From Pigoraptor chileana (lineage: Eukaryota; Opisthokonta; Filasterea), in NCBI GenBank assembly GCA_943704495.1, contig CALSCR010002908.1, forward strand, positions 1-25,189: a DNA stretch of 25,189 nt, written 5' to 3'. Each line of letters starts with the position of its first letter. Positions within the stretch are counted from its first letter, which is position 1. Position numbers and translations under genes: made by a program. The notes beneath the pieces were generated by a model. The model was not told the DNA's origin. It saw nothing but the letters and a program-made list of their open reading frames with translations, and did not search any database. This document shows positions 1 to 10,171 of the stretch, piece by piece.

Positions 1-74
1 TAACCCTAACCCTAACCCTAACCCTAACCCTAACCCTAACCCTAACCCTAACCCTAACCCTAACCCTAACCCTA
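1..74. repeat. Telomere, (TAACCC)12
   Basis: Twelve uninterrupted TAACCC units plus a trailing TA, ending abruptly at TTTTGATTTTCG. The C-rich strand reads 5' to 3' into the chromosome, so the G-rich strand (TTAGGG) runs outward, as at a true left chromosome end. TTAGGG telomeres occur in animals, many fungi, amoebae, trypanosomes and other protists, so the repeat alone does not identify the lineage. No degenerate telomeric units follow. Confidence 0.97.
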
Positions 75-1528
75 TTTTGATTTTCGATATTGGCCGAGAC
101 CGCACGGGTTTTTTTCAGCGCAGACAAATGCGCTCCACTGCAACCACAGCAGCCCCAATACAAGCAGGACGCGACAATGATTATCATCGCGATTAAGAAG
201 CATTGTGGCAACCAAAACTAGTGTGACACGCCGTGCGTTTTGGGTTTATCTTCCATCACCTTGCAAGAGAATTGCTTACAAAAGCCATGCGTGCACGTGC
301 CGTGTGATGACCGTCGTACACTCATTGTCACTGCCGGGGATTAGTGAATCGACGAGTTTTCCAACACCGCCACCGCAAAATTCCAGAACCCCATACTACA
401 TGCCCTGAAGTCGGCTGGCCTGAAGTCCTGTCGGCAAATTCAGGCTCAACAGAAGATTAACTTTAATATGTCAACCACATACAAGACGGTCACCGTCCGA
501 CACACGTGCGCTCCAGTCAAACACCAGGCCGGTGCCGATTGTCATGGCAAGCACAGTCACCGGTGCTAGAGGCGCGTGTCAAGCGGAAGTTCCTGGCGTC
601 TTGGAAGCGACGCAGCTCCGCCGCCAGACTTCGGCCCACAAGGCATGATCAGGTCGGCGAACGGAACTGAGGCCGAGCGCACGAGTCCACGCGTGGAATG
701 GAAGCCGAAAGGCCCGTGATCCCAGCCGTGGCAGCCGAACGGCAAGGTCCCACCGCGACTGGTAATCCACGTCTGCGGTCGTCCCGTCAAGCACACTGCC
801 GCGGCACCCAGAGCTGAGTGTTAGGCTTGGGTTCGTCAGTGAAATTGAAACCCCGTCCGATTCCGCCATGAAGCAAGTATTTGTTGTCCTTCATTACTGC
901 GCGCATTGGAACGGCATAGGACGCCGATTCGGCCATTTTTGTATGCACCGCTACAGAGAAGCGTCGCCGGTACATGTAGCCTGGGTATCGGCAACAGACG
1001 GCCCGAAAGAGTAGCCTGCGAGCTTAGTACCAGGCCGAGTGGCACTACGTGACTGAGTGTGACGGGTGCTGTCGGCTCGCGTGCTAGCCACTGGCGGAGG
1101 AGCGGGTAGTGATGGCCCGGCAAACCGGACGTCCCTTTCCGATAATGAAGTGGAAACGGCTGCAAGACAGTTTGTGAGTCGATCAGTTATTCACAGCTCT
1201 AATTTCTGATTTCCATAGAAATTGAGTGTACTGCACATTCCAGTTCGAACTCACTCACCCACTGTAAAACCCATAGCGCAGTCTGTGCATTTGTTCAGTA
1301 TGCGGTTTTTCAGTTCATTGTCATGTCTATGAATTATGTCACTCTTCACGCAATTCAAATTTAGAAAACGCAACCGGTTCCGTTTTCATAACGGCAAGCA
1401 TTTCATAAAGTCACGACTCAGTGGGAATCGACTTCTGTGTGTTTTGGGTTTGGTTAGCTGCATGTAGTTTTAGGATTAAATGCAAAAGCAAAATGCAAGA
1501 ACAATGATTGCGGGCTTTCTTAGGGCAT
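75..1528. other. Subtelomeric region without recognisable genes
   Basis: About 1.45 kb between the telomere and the stop codon of the first gene. Open frames exist on both strands (for example 836-1165 minus and 205-408 plus), but they overlap one another, lack domain signatures and have no convincing splice structure. I see no tandem satellite, no transposon open frame and no terminal repeats. The 3' untranslated region of the minus-strand glycosyltransferase must end somewhere in its right part; no canonical AATAAA is evident there on the minus strand. Confidence 0.6.
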
Positions 1529-3233
1529 TTATAGGTTGGCTGCAAAGTGGTCCTCCTCAAAGTACGACAGCCAGGAGCTCTCAGTCATGTATCGATAGCC
1601 AAGCCCCTGGGCAACAAACTGCGACACCCCCGACGAACCGCAGCCAATTAGATACGACCCATGGCGCACAGCAAGCATCATGTCCGCAACAAGCTCCCGG
1701 TGGAACGAGTACATCGTCGGCTCCACGTTCAGCTTGAGATTTGCATGGCCCTTCTTGTGCCACTCTGGAGACGCAAACAGCGTCTCGTACTTGAGCCAGA
1801 AAGGGTTGAGCAGCGGCACAACCGACTCATCCCGGAACCCAGCCAGCCACTCGCTCCTTGAGGTCCAGCTGTCGAGATCGTCCGTCAGCAGCAGCACCGA
1901 TTTGAACGAAATGTCAAGCTCATTTTCCACAAGACGCACCATTTCGCCATACTCGCTGAGCGGGACGTTACCCGACGGAAAATGCGCGCGGAAGCTGACA
2001 ATACCGTTATCCTCAATCTTGTCCGTGCGTCGGATTTGGATTGTGAGCATGGGCTGTTTGATTTCCAGTGTGTTCTCTAGAGCGACGATTGATTTTCGCA
2101 CATCGTCTGTCTCTACCCACGCCGTCTCAAACATCAGCGAGCGTGCCATCGAATGAACGCTCCACTCGATCGGCCCCTGCGTAGGTCCAAACAGAAATGG
2201 CAGCCACGACGCAAGTCCCGACAGGTCGCTACGAAAGGCCACAGGTGCGGGACTCAGCCGCTCTCCCGTGGGCGTCTCCCACCAAACATACCCGTTTAAC
2301 ACCATCGACGCCCAGAACGGCGGCACAACATTCCCGATCAACGAGCTGGTGGTGAGTCCGGGCAGCCCCTCGTCTTGGTCGACAGTGCAATTGGCGAGTG
2401 GCTGCACCCAAAAACATCCCGTTGCCGTGTCTCCATCGAGCGTTGACGCAAGGCAGAAAGGGCGGGGCGAATGCTTCAACGCTTCTGGCCAAAGGCGAGA
2501 GGGTACTCCATTTGCCGACTGTTCAAAGAGCGAAGTTCCCACATCGCGTACATACGACATGAGTCCATAATCGCGAGGGGGGATGAGCCGCACGGATTTG
2601 TGGCATTTGCCGCCCGGAATGCCACCGCCGACGGCCTTGTCCGTCTGTATTGCGTGCCAGTGGGCCCTGAACGTCGCCACCGCCCCGCGCGACCAGCGGA
2701 GGACTGGCGGCGGTCCGCTATCAAGGGCGTTCGCGGGGAAGGTGCGCGCATTCCATCCTGCTGTCCACATGCGTTTCTGCCCGATAGTAATCAGTCTCGT
2801 CAAATTCACTGAGCTCTGCTGTGCCGAATTTAAAGGAATCATGATGCGTATGTTGAGAAATTATAGGGACATGAGTTTCTTTGCTCATGGCGTAAGTCAC
2901 ATAATGCATAGAGGCGCATTGTGGGGCACCAGTGCACCTCAAACGCATGAACGCAAACTTCAATAAGCATGCAGCCAAAATACGTTATACATGATCGGAT
3001 CAATACTTGCTTAAGCGCAAACCTACCCCTTTTAAAGAGTCTTCATATTGCGACCGTGAGTGTTGTGAGACAGGCACGATGCTCAACGGAGTCCCAACAC
3101 GCGCCCACCGCAGCTGCGTCGTAAAAGACACAATAAGCAAGCCGACGGCCGCCAACACTCCGATGAACAGCCACAACCGACGGCCTCGGCATCGCGACGT
3201 GTCGCTTATGGTCAACTCCGTCATATTTGTCAT
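1529..3233 (-). CDS. GT23-type (alpha-1,6-fucosyltransferase-like) type II membrane glycosyltransferase, 2 exons
   Basis: Probable Golgi/ER glycosyltransferase of the FUT8/NodZ kind, which transfers fucose from GDP-fucose. Exon 1 is 3233-3027: it begins MTNMTELT and has a short basic cytosolic tail (CRGRRL) followed by one membrane anchor (LWLFIGVLAAVGLLIVSF, residues about 20-38), the type II layout. The donor is GTAGGT at 3026. The acceptor is either at 2818 or 2776; both keep phase 0 and give 498 or 484 residues. Exon 2 ends at stop 1529 and holds the GT23 core in the usual order: IQIRRTDK (donor-binding loop, HxRRTDK in FUT8), LLLTDD, then YSFHRELVADMML and GCGSSGVSQFVAQG, matching the FUT8 block with the conserved serine pair. 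It is shorter than animal FUT8 (about 575 residues), and I see no SH3 domain after the core. An intronless start at 2842 would lose the anchor and is less likely. Acceptor substrate (N-glycan core or other) is unknown. Confidence 0.82.
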
Positions 3234-3848
3234 CTCTTAACGTTGTCACCCACAATTGGACGGATAATTCAATGCTAACCAATTTCACCACGGTGTGCCT
3301 CCCGCCGGCACAACGAATACACGCGGCCACGTGCGGTGATTTTGCCCGTCAGCCTACGTCGACCAGATAGTCAGTGACGGTGTGATTGCGCGATGGCGCG
3401 TATGCGTGGCCATGTGCGACTGCCGACAACACCGACAACGCGTCAGATTCAGACAGGCGGCAGTGTGTCGGAAGCTAATGATGACCGGCCGATGAACACG
3501 TTATTTATCACTGAAGCGCATGTGTCTCAGGCTCTACAAACACGAGAAGTAAAATGGCAGAGGCTATGAATCAGGGTAAAGGTCGCTGCTATGCATATAC
3601 AAGTATTAGTCCAGCTGTCCCAGTGACACCGCAGCGGGGCCAGTCACGTGACGCTAGCGCTGGATCACGTGATTAAATGCATCACCGGCGTCTGTCGTCT
3701 GCGAGACGGTCAACAAAAACGGACGACTCCGTTGATAATAACTTGATAACCCTGATTGATCGGGTTGGTTTCGTTGCCATTAGGAGTGTATGATCATCTT
3801 TTTTGCAGTTACTTTAATTTGCCTGTGCCGTTGAGGGAGGCCGTCGTG
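3234..3848. promoter_or_regulatory. Divergent promoter region, glycosyltransferase / phosphatase
   Basis: The 615 bp between the two oppositely directed start codons must hold both promoters. It contains two 10-bp palindromes centred on CACGTG, GTCACGTGAC (3643-3652) and ATCACGTGAT (3664-3673), 21 bp apart. A pyrimidine tract ending in TTTTTTGCAG (AG at 3807-3808) resembles a splice acceptor, so the phosphatase transcript may have a spliced 5' leader. No clear TATA box was assigned. Confidence 0.55.
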
Positions 3849-6800
3849 ATGGCCGAAGCAGAGGCACCGCCGCCGGTCGCCATTCCCGAAACCCCTGCAC
3901 ACATTGGTGGGGAGCGCTTTTGGACGGAGGTCAAGGAGCGCGTCGCAAAATTTGCGAACCTTTCTGGCACTTCGTCTGATCTGGAGCCCCGACCATTCAC
4001 GCCCATGTATACAATCTCCATAATGGAGGCGAGAATGAAATGTGTGTACGACAAGTATTGGAAATTTGTCGGAGAAGGCAAGTTGTTCTGCTGCATCATG
4101 TTATGCTGGTTGAGTATTGTTAAGATCCATGGGGTAGTCCAAAAACCCTCGTGACTTGAACTCTCTACTTTCGATAGCAAGCGCATTTACTGATACGTTA
4201 TTGTCGCCTTGGGAACGGCAGGCTTCTTCCACGGTAGCTTCAACTTCTTTGTGGACCGCCTTGACGCGTCGCGTGAGCTGACCGTCAATCGCGAGGAATT
4301 TGCGTCTGCCATTTACGCCTACCTCGCGAGGGCCAGAGAGCTCATGCGAGATCCAGCGAACTGGCACAGTGCACACATACCCCCAATGTTTCCTAATATG
4401 TTTGTGCGCAAGCTTGTATTCCGAGTGCGTGAACTTGTCGCCGCTGGCACAAGCAGCGGGACAGCCGAGAGTGACAGCGACCACCTATCACCGAGCTCGC
4501 AGTACGGAGAAGACGACGACATACGCGTCCTCAGCCTTGGAGACATGCATGGAAGCTACGGGTGCCTTTTGAATGTGATTCTGCAACTGAGGGACGAGGG
4601 CGCTATCTCGGATGACTGGCGCCTGCTTGACCGCAGGACACACCTCGTCTTCACCGGCGACTTTGCGGATCGCGGCTTTTTTGGTGTGGAGATTTGGCTA
4701 ACAATCCTCTACCTCATGGCCATGAACCCGACGCGAGTGTTCACAATCAAGGCCAACCATGAATTTGGCGCAGAAACCGACTTCAGGCATAGAGAGGCGC
4801 CGGCTAAGCTGGGTCTTCCTCACAAACTATTCCCGCACATAATGTGGACAATCTCGCGGACGTTTCCTGACATGCTGTTTGTGGGCGCACGGGTCAGCTT
4901 CAATCCGTCGCTCATACGCATCACGCCTCCCTCATCGTCTGTGTTGGATGCACCGACGGCTAAAAAGTCCCGCTTTTCTCCGTCACTGAGCAAGCGAAAG
5001 ACTGAGCAGCAGGCTGCTCCACCGGAAGTGTCTGCCTCCTCGACACCCCGCTATTTGCCTGCTCAGTCCAGCGTCACGTCCATTGAAGATTTTGTGGTGG
5101 GAGCGCGCCTGGCTGCGTTGGATGCCCACACACAAACAGTACACGCACCGCAATCAGCACCGACTGCGGAGCACATGACTGGGGTGGCCGATCCCTTGGA
5201 TGGCCACGTGCACGGAAATGCGAACAATGCGCCGATTCCCGCCATTTTTGTTGAGGAGGACGAAGCATCCGTGGACGGTACCAACCTTGTGCACAGCCAC
5301 AGCGACCATACGCATCACGACGAGGGCGTCGATGAGGACGACTGTGACGGTGTACCTGGGTCGATGTTCGGGTCGCTTTCTGCGTCCGGGGACAAGGGCA
5401 GTAGCACGAGTCTTGCAAGCATCGGGCGGCCTCAGCGGGTAGACCACAGCGTTGTCCGCTATGTGGTGTACAGCCACGGCGCCATGGAGCCCGGGTATGT
5501 TCCACACGGATTCCTGCACGCCCCAATATCATCCATGGGCGATTCGGGGCCCAAGCTGCACCTTGTCGAGTCGTACGATCGGCGGCCGCTGCTCGCGCAT
5601 CTGGACGCGAAGTGGCCCGACGCTGGAATTCGCATGCGTGCTCACCGTGAATTTGCCGAGATCCCGCTTGTCGTGCACTCGACCCCGGATGAAGGTGCAT
5701 TCGCATAACATACTCCATGTCATTAGCTGTCGCGTTAAGCACATTGGATAGATATTAAGGCGCGCACATCCTAACCCCTCATCTGGCTAATGGTTTGGTT
5801 GTTTGTAATCGTGCTCCTATCATGCAGCATGCGGTGCTGGCCCAGTCTGGAATACTTATCAAAACGGCAATTGGCTGGATGCGACGCTGCGCTTAGGACA
5901 GATGGGGCATGGCGTCTGTCTCGGGCCGATTGTTGTTCGGTGTCTGCTCGAGATGTGGGCGAACGATCCCAACGCAAAAACTGTCGTGCTTGGTGGTGCA
6001 CAGGACCCTGCATCCCCCAAGCCTTCGTGGATACGCCGCGCCGCATCGAAAGCTGCCAAGACGTTGAGCATTTTGAGGTCAGTTGGTGGGAGCGTCGGCC
6101 GATCTGGATCCATCGATCATCCCTGCATTTATTTCCGCAAGCCGTACCATGTTGAGTTTGCCATGAATGTTGGAGGACACGAGCATGGAAAGGGAATTGG
6201 CGTGAACTTTCTTGCGGACGCGCGAGCGTACGGCGGACATGCTGTTCTTGACTGCTGCCGACTGGACGATGTGACGGAGCACGACCGCAAACAGGCAGCT
6301 GGGCTCGGCGGCAGTGACGCATCGGGTCCCACACACACTGGCACGAATACCGGTCGTGCAGAGAAGGCCTTTGGGGACAGAAAGGATGGCGGGTTGCACT
6401 CCGGGAGTGACTCTGGTCATGTGCATCCGGCCAATCACGACCTGCATTCAGTGGGAACTGGCTCCCACACAGGGGGTGAGTGGTGTACTGTTCCGTGACT
6501 GCGCTCTCTGTAGGCCGCCCATCTCTCGCTTTCGTGGCCTTCTCTGCTCTTCTCTCCGCAAATTGCTGTTTTCCTGTCACACATGTGCACAATGGTACAT
6601 GAACATAGTTTCGACCGAGTACTAAGGTATGCCGACTGCTCTAATAAGGCTCATTGGTCAATTAATCAATGCAGACTTTGTTATTCATAAGTACTTCAAC
6701 ATGTGGGATCTCGTTTACTACAAGCTGCCGACAGTGAGCTGCGGTCGCGTTGTCATGACGCCTCGTCAAGACGGCGTTTTCCCTGTGATGCACACAGACC

Positions 6801-6901
6801 CGATTAAGGACATTGCCGGATTCTATGGGGAGCCGGCAGCGGCTGCACTGCGCGCCTTCCAGGAAAAATTCGGGGCGCGCGACTCCGAGGACAAAATGTA
6901 A
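3849..6901 (+). CDS. PPP-family metallophosphatase with long low-complexity insert, 4 exons
   Basis: Model: join(3849-4081, 4238-5694, 5897-6475, 6675-6901), 831 residues; intron phases 2, 1, 1 all match. The calcineurin-like phosphoesterase signatures are present: GDMHGS (residues 179-184), GDFADRG (218-224), ANHE (250-253, normally GNHE) and SHG (His491), which would ligate two metal ions for Ser/Thr phosphate hydrolysis. About 240 residues separate NHE from the SHG histidine; PPP enzymes usually have about 50-80. The extra sequence is Ser/Pro-rich, then acidic and His-rich (HSHSDHTHHDEGVDEDD). The N-terminal 170 residues are mostly helical and unrecognised. Exon 3 has another Gly/His/Ser-rich stretch, and the C-terminus returns to ordered sequence (NMWDLVYYKLP). 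The final metal-ligating histidine may lie in GGHEHGKG (exon 3). The start has MAEAEAPPP; an in-frame upstream reading after a possible acceptor at 3808 cannot be excluded. I cannot place it in a named PPP subfamily. The gene ends tail-to-tail with TRAF7. Confidence 0.83.
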
Positions 6902-7011
6902 TTGTGTGTATCAACTATTGGCAGGATAGAAAGGGTCTCTTTTGGGGGCTGCGTTGCACATGCCGCAACATAGCAAATGGTTTCATTCTGAATACATATG
7001 TGCCGCCAACA

Positions 7012-9891
7012 TCAGACTGGAGGGCCTTCCATTGCCTGAAAGATCTTGATGCTCTCATCCTCTGAAGCGCTGAAGAGTGCTTGGTGCTCATACGCCACCG
7101 CATGAACGGCGCCGTTATGTCGCGTGAGCGTCTGCACGCACAGCAACTTGTCCATTCCCCACACCTTAACTGATCCGTCGCTGGACGCGGAAAACACGTA
7201 CCACCCGTTTAGCGAGCGCGCCAGCGAGTGGACGACGCCAACATGGCCTATGAGTGGAGCGACGGGAGCGTCTGTCTCGCGATCGTATACCCATATGTTC
7301 TGGTTGTAGGTGCCGCATACCATATATCGGTCTGTTAACACAAGCGAGTATGTGGATCCGTGCGTTGTGGGAATCGTGCGAAGTAGTTGCAGATCCACAT
7401 CGTCCCAGACAAACACGGCGTTGTGACTTCCACCATACAGCCGACCACCCTCCACTATGAGCGCGCGCACCCAGTGCCCAAGCGCACCGATTTCCATGAC
7501 AAGAGCAAGTCCCGGCGCCTCAAACACAGCAATCGCTGCATATGTCCCAGCAAACACGCGCCTCCCGTTGCACGCCAATGAACACACAAGATGCCCCCCA
7601 GGCGAGTCTCCGGTTGCAATATGTGATAGGGACGCCACATCCCAACTGCGCACAGTTCCGTCGCCGCTGCCAGAATAAACTGTCCCATCATACGCAACCA
7701 GCGCATGCACCGGCCCACTATGTCCTGACAGCGACCGAATGCATCCAAGGCCCTGCAAGTCCCAAACTTTGATGGTCGAGTCACTGCCGCCGCTAAATAG
7801 CATGAACTGATCGAGCGCGAGAGACCACACTGCGGCAGAGTGCCCCTTGAACGTACCCACGCACTTGAAATTAAAGGGCATTCGCAGATCATCGTCCAGC
7901 TCGGGGCCCATACCGCCAACCGTCGCCGCAGACCGCTGAGCGCCGACGGTCAGGGACGTCGATGCGAGGCCAGACGTCAAGTTTGTGGTGCTCACGGGAT
8001 CTACGCCATAAAAATGATGCGAGGCCTGAGTTCCCCGCTTGAGGGACATGGGGAGGTCAGATCGACTGACGCGCCGGGTGCCCACCTGCAAATGCTGATG
8101 CATAGCCGGTGCTGTATGTCCAGAATCAACCAGAGATGATGTGCCCGAAGATACCGCGCGCGCGAGACGCGGGTCGGCTGACATACTCATGCGCCTGTTG
8201 CGGCCAGAGAGGCCGGATGGCGCCAGTGCCGTTGGCTGCACTTCTCTGGAGGCGTCGTGTAGATCTTGTACACGGGGTGCTGTTAAGTGAACAAGTACGC
8301 TGTCAGACAATGAAACAAATTGGAATGTATACGTCACAACTCAACCCCCAATCCCTACACGGTCACCAACTGCAACTTGCCTGCGCCATTCTCAACCCGT
8401 GCTTCCTGCTCCCGCGCAGCCGCGCCCTTCAACATCAGTAACGACATGGACTTCAGCTCCGCCAGAACCCGCCGCTGCTCGGCCTCGCATGCCTCCAACC
8501 GCGCCATAATGTTTGAAAGGATCGCCGCATTCTGAATCTCTACGTCACGCAGACGCACTGTGACCAGCGTCACTGCATCCCGGATATCAGCCATTGTCGG
8601 TGGAATCGCTGACGGGCGCATTGTGCACACCAGCATATGTTCTATATGGGGGATCAGAGGAGTGTTTAATGAATGGCACGCATGAATATTAATTTTGAGG
8701 GAATCGACAACACAGCGCAGTGTGCAGCCGCAGAGTGCGGAGAGCGGCATACACCCACCTTCAATGCGGGAAGGAGTTCCCTTTTCGGGACAGCCGTGTG
8801 CGCAGGGCGTATATGGGCAGGCCTTCACGTGCTCGGCCACGTCACGCGCAAGTAACACGCCGCACTCGTGTGCATTAGGGCACGGTACGGGGGCGTAACC
8901 GCACCCAGCCTCGTGGTCCCTATTTTTCAAGTAGCCACATCAATGCCATGTAAGTTATCATGGTCAATGTGAGAGACCACTGTCGAATGCCAGTCAACTA
9001 GAGAAGCTGAGACGAACTTACTCTCTTTCGTGAAGAGATATATGCAACGGGCATCCGCTTGGATTCGGCACATACTCCACACGGTCTCCGGGGGCGTCCA
9101 CCCTGAGAAGTCCATACCTGAGGAGCAAGTGAACGTAGATCAGACACTTAGACATGCACCAGAACCTGTTTTTCACTACTAGCATCCGTAAGGCTAAACG
9201 TCACTCGCATCATGCAAAGTGAAGGAGTGGCATGGGAACATATGGTGTCACAGCATGTCCATAAAACCAACAGCCGATCAGTATGGCTTCTTACTTGCAG
9301 TAAATCAGTGACTCTGATATCTGCTCGCTCACGGCGATATTAGGAATAAATGAAGCCTCCGTAACGGACTTTTTGCAACGCAAAACAGGACATGCTTCCG
9401 AGTTCCTGCGGCAGGGAATGCAAACACATCATTCTTAGCATTCTCCGCATCAGCGGCGACTATAGTCGATTGTACAAGTGAACGGCAGTCCGGCAATCAC
9501 GTGTCACACATGCACGTGCCTTCACAGGTGCATTCAGGCGGTATGCACGTGCTGTATTGACAACCAATACTATTGGTGAAGCACTCACCGCAATGACTGC
9601 GTGATGCATGCGCGGCAGTATGTGTGTCCGCATTGTACGGATATGACCGGATCTTCGAACACTTTGCTGCACACGACGCAGTGGAGGGCCGCCGGCGGTT
9701 GCGTGACAAACACAACCGGTGCACCATCACCCATGCTGCTGATAACTCGCCACTCACGCCCTTCCTCAGAGTACACTTCTTGTCCCTCTGCAAGCGCTGC
9801 CTTAATTTTCTGCTGTGTCAACCCGCCAGTCCGACCAACGGTCGCTCACCGCCGGACCGTTGGTGTTGCCGGCACTGGTGCAATTGTTCAT
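7012..9891 (-). CDS. TRAF7: TRAF7-like RING / TRAF zinc finger / WD40 E3 ubiquitin ligase, 7 exons
   Basis: Model on the minus strand: 9891-9850, 9812-9589, 9405-9295, 9117-9022, 8919-8759, 8641-8377, 8299-7012; 728 residues (human TRAF7 is 670). Phases match at every junction. Domains in order: RING (Cys59, Cys62, Cys75, His77, Cys80, Cys83, then CPVLRC); the block PNIAVSEQI, like NNIAVAEQI of TRAF7; TRAF-type zinc fingers (GCPLHISL, EDHEAGCGY, PCPNAHECG, then HMLVC); a coiled coil (about residues 225-290); a 145-residue Ser/Thr-rich linker; and seven WD40 repeats (about 445-724). The WD40 part shares TRAF7 features such as GHWVRALIV and VCGTYNQNIWVYD. TRAF7 is a ubiquitin ligase and MEKK3 scaffold in animals; the role here is inferred only. 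The first 14 codons and a 37-nt first intron are the weakest part: a start at the internal ATG 9734 is possible but would place the RING close to the N-terminus. The linker has no counterpart in human TRAF7. Confidence 0.9.
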
Positions 9892-10171
9892 GCCGCCGAC
9901 ACCTCAGGACAGGCGACTGGGCGTCGCCATACGATTTCAGTCGGCGGCGTACTCTGGGGCACGTGACCACAGAATATTTTTTTTTGAATTCCGACGGCGA
10001 CCCCGGATGTATACTGTGTGTATATGTCCGATCACTGATTCAGTCGCGACGAGTCACTGTCACGATAAAAAGGAATGTGCACCGGCGATTGAATGCAGTC
10101 AAATCAACACAAGTATAAAGTGCATTCAAACTTCCGAATTCCAGCCTGAACGGTTCCGCAACGCCCCCGAC
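9892..10171. promoter_or_regulatory. Compact divergent promoter, TRAF7-like / Ena-VASP
   Basis: The 280 bp between the two start codons contains GCACGTGAC (9959-9967), a run of nine T residues just downstream of it, and a TATAAA at 10114-10119, 53 bp before the Ena/VASP start codon and in the right place for a plus-strand TATA box. The short distance suggests shared regulation or a single nucleosome-free region. The element functions are inferred from sequence only. Confidence 0.5.
10114..10119 (+). promoter_or_regulatory. Candidate TATA box of Ena/VASP gene
   Basis: TATAAA inside CAAGTATAAAGTGC, ending 52 bp before the ATG at 10172. This fits a short 5' untranslated region. It is a positional inference; such a hexamer can also arise by chance. 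Confidence 0.35.

Noticed and set aside
836-1165. 109-residue minus-strand open frame and overlapping frames in the subtelomere
   Set aside because: Mutually overlapping, no recognisable motif, no supporting splice pattern.
2721-2978. Alternative frame upstream of the GT23 exon containing ELSEFDETDYYRAETHV
   Set aside because: It cannot be joined to the GT23 frame by a plausible intron; the membrane-anchor exon at 3027-3233 joins in phase instead.
5074-5742. 222-residue minus-strand open frame opposite the phosphatase insert
   Set aside because: Shadow of the GC-rich coding strand; Arg-rich, low-complexity, no domain.
5771-6592. 273-residue minus-strand open frame opposite phosphatase exon 3
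   Set aside because: Antisense shadow; the plus strand continues the phosphatase in phase on both sides.
9497-9588. Cys-rich reading (CIPPECTCEGTCMC) after the RING exon
   Set aside because: It lies after a GTGAGT donor; skipping to 9405 gives the conserved CPVLRC and PNIAVSEQI block of TRAF7 in phase.
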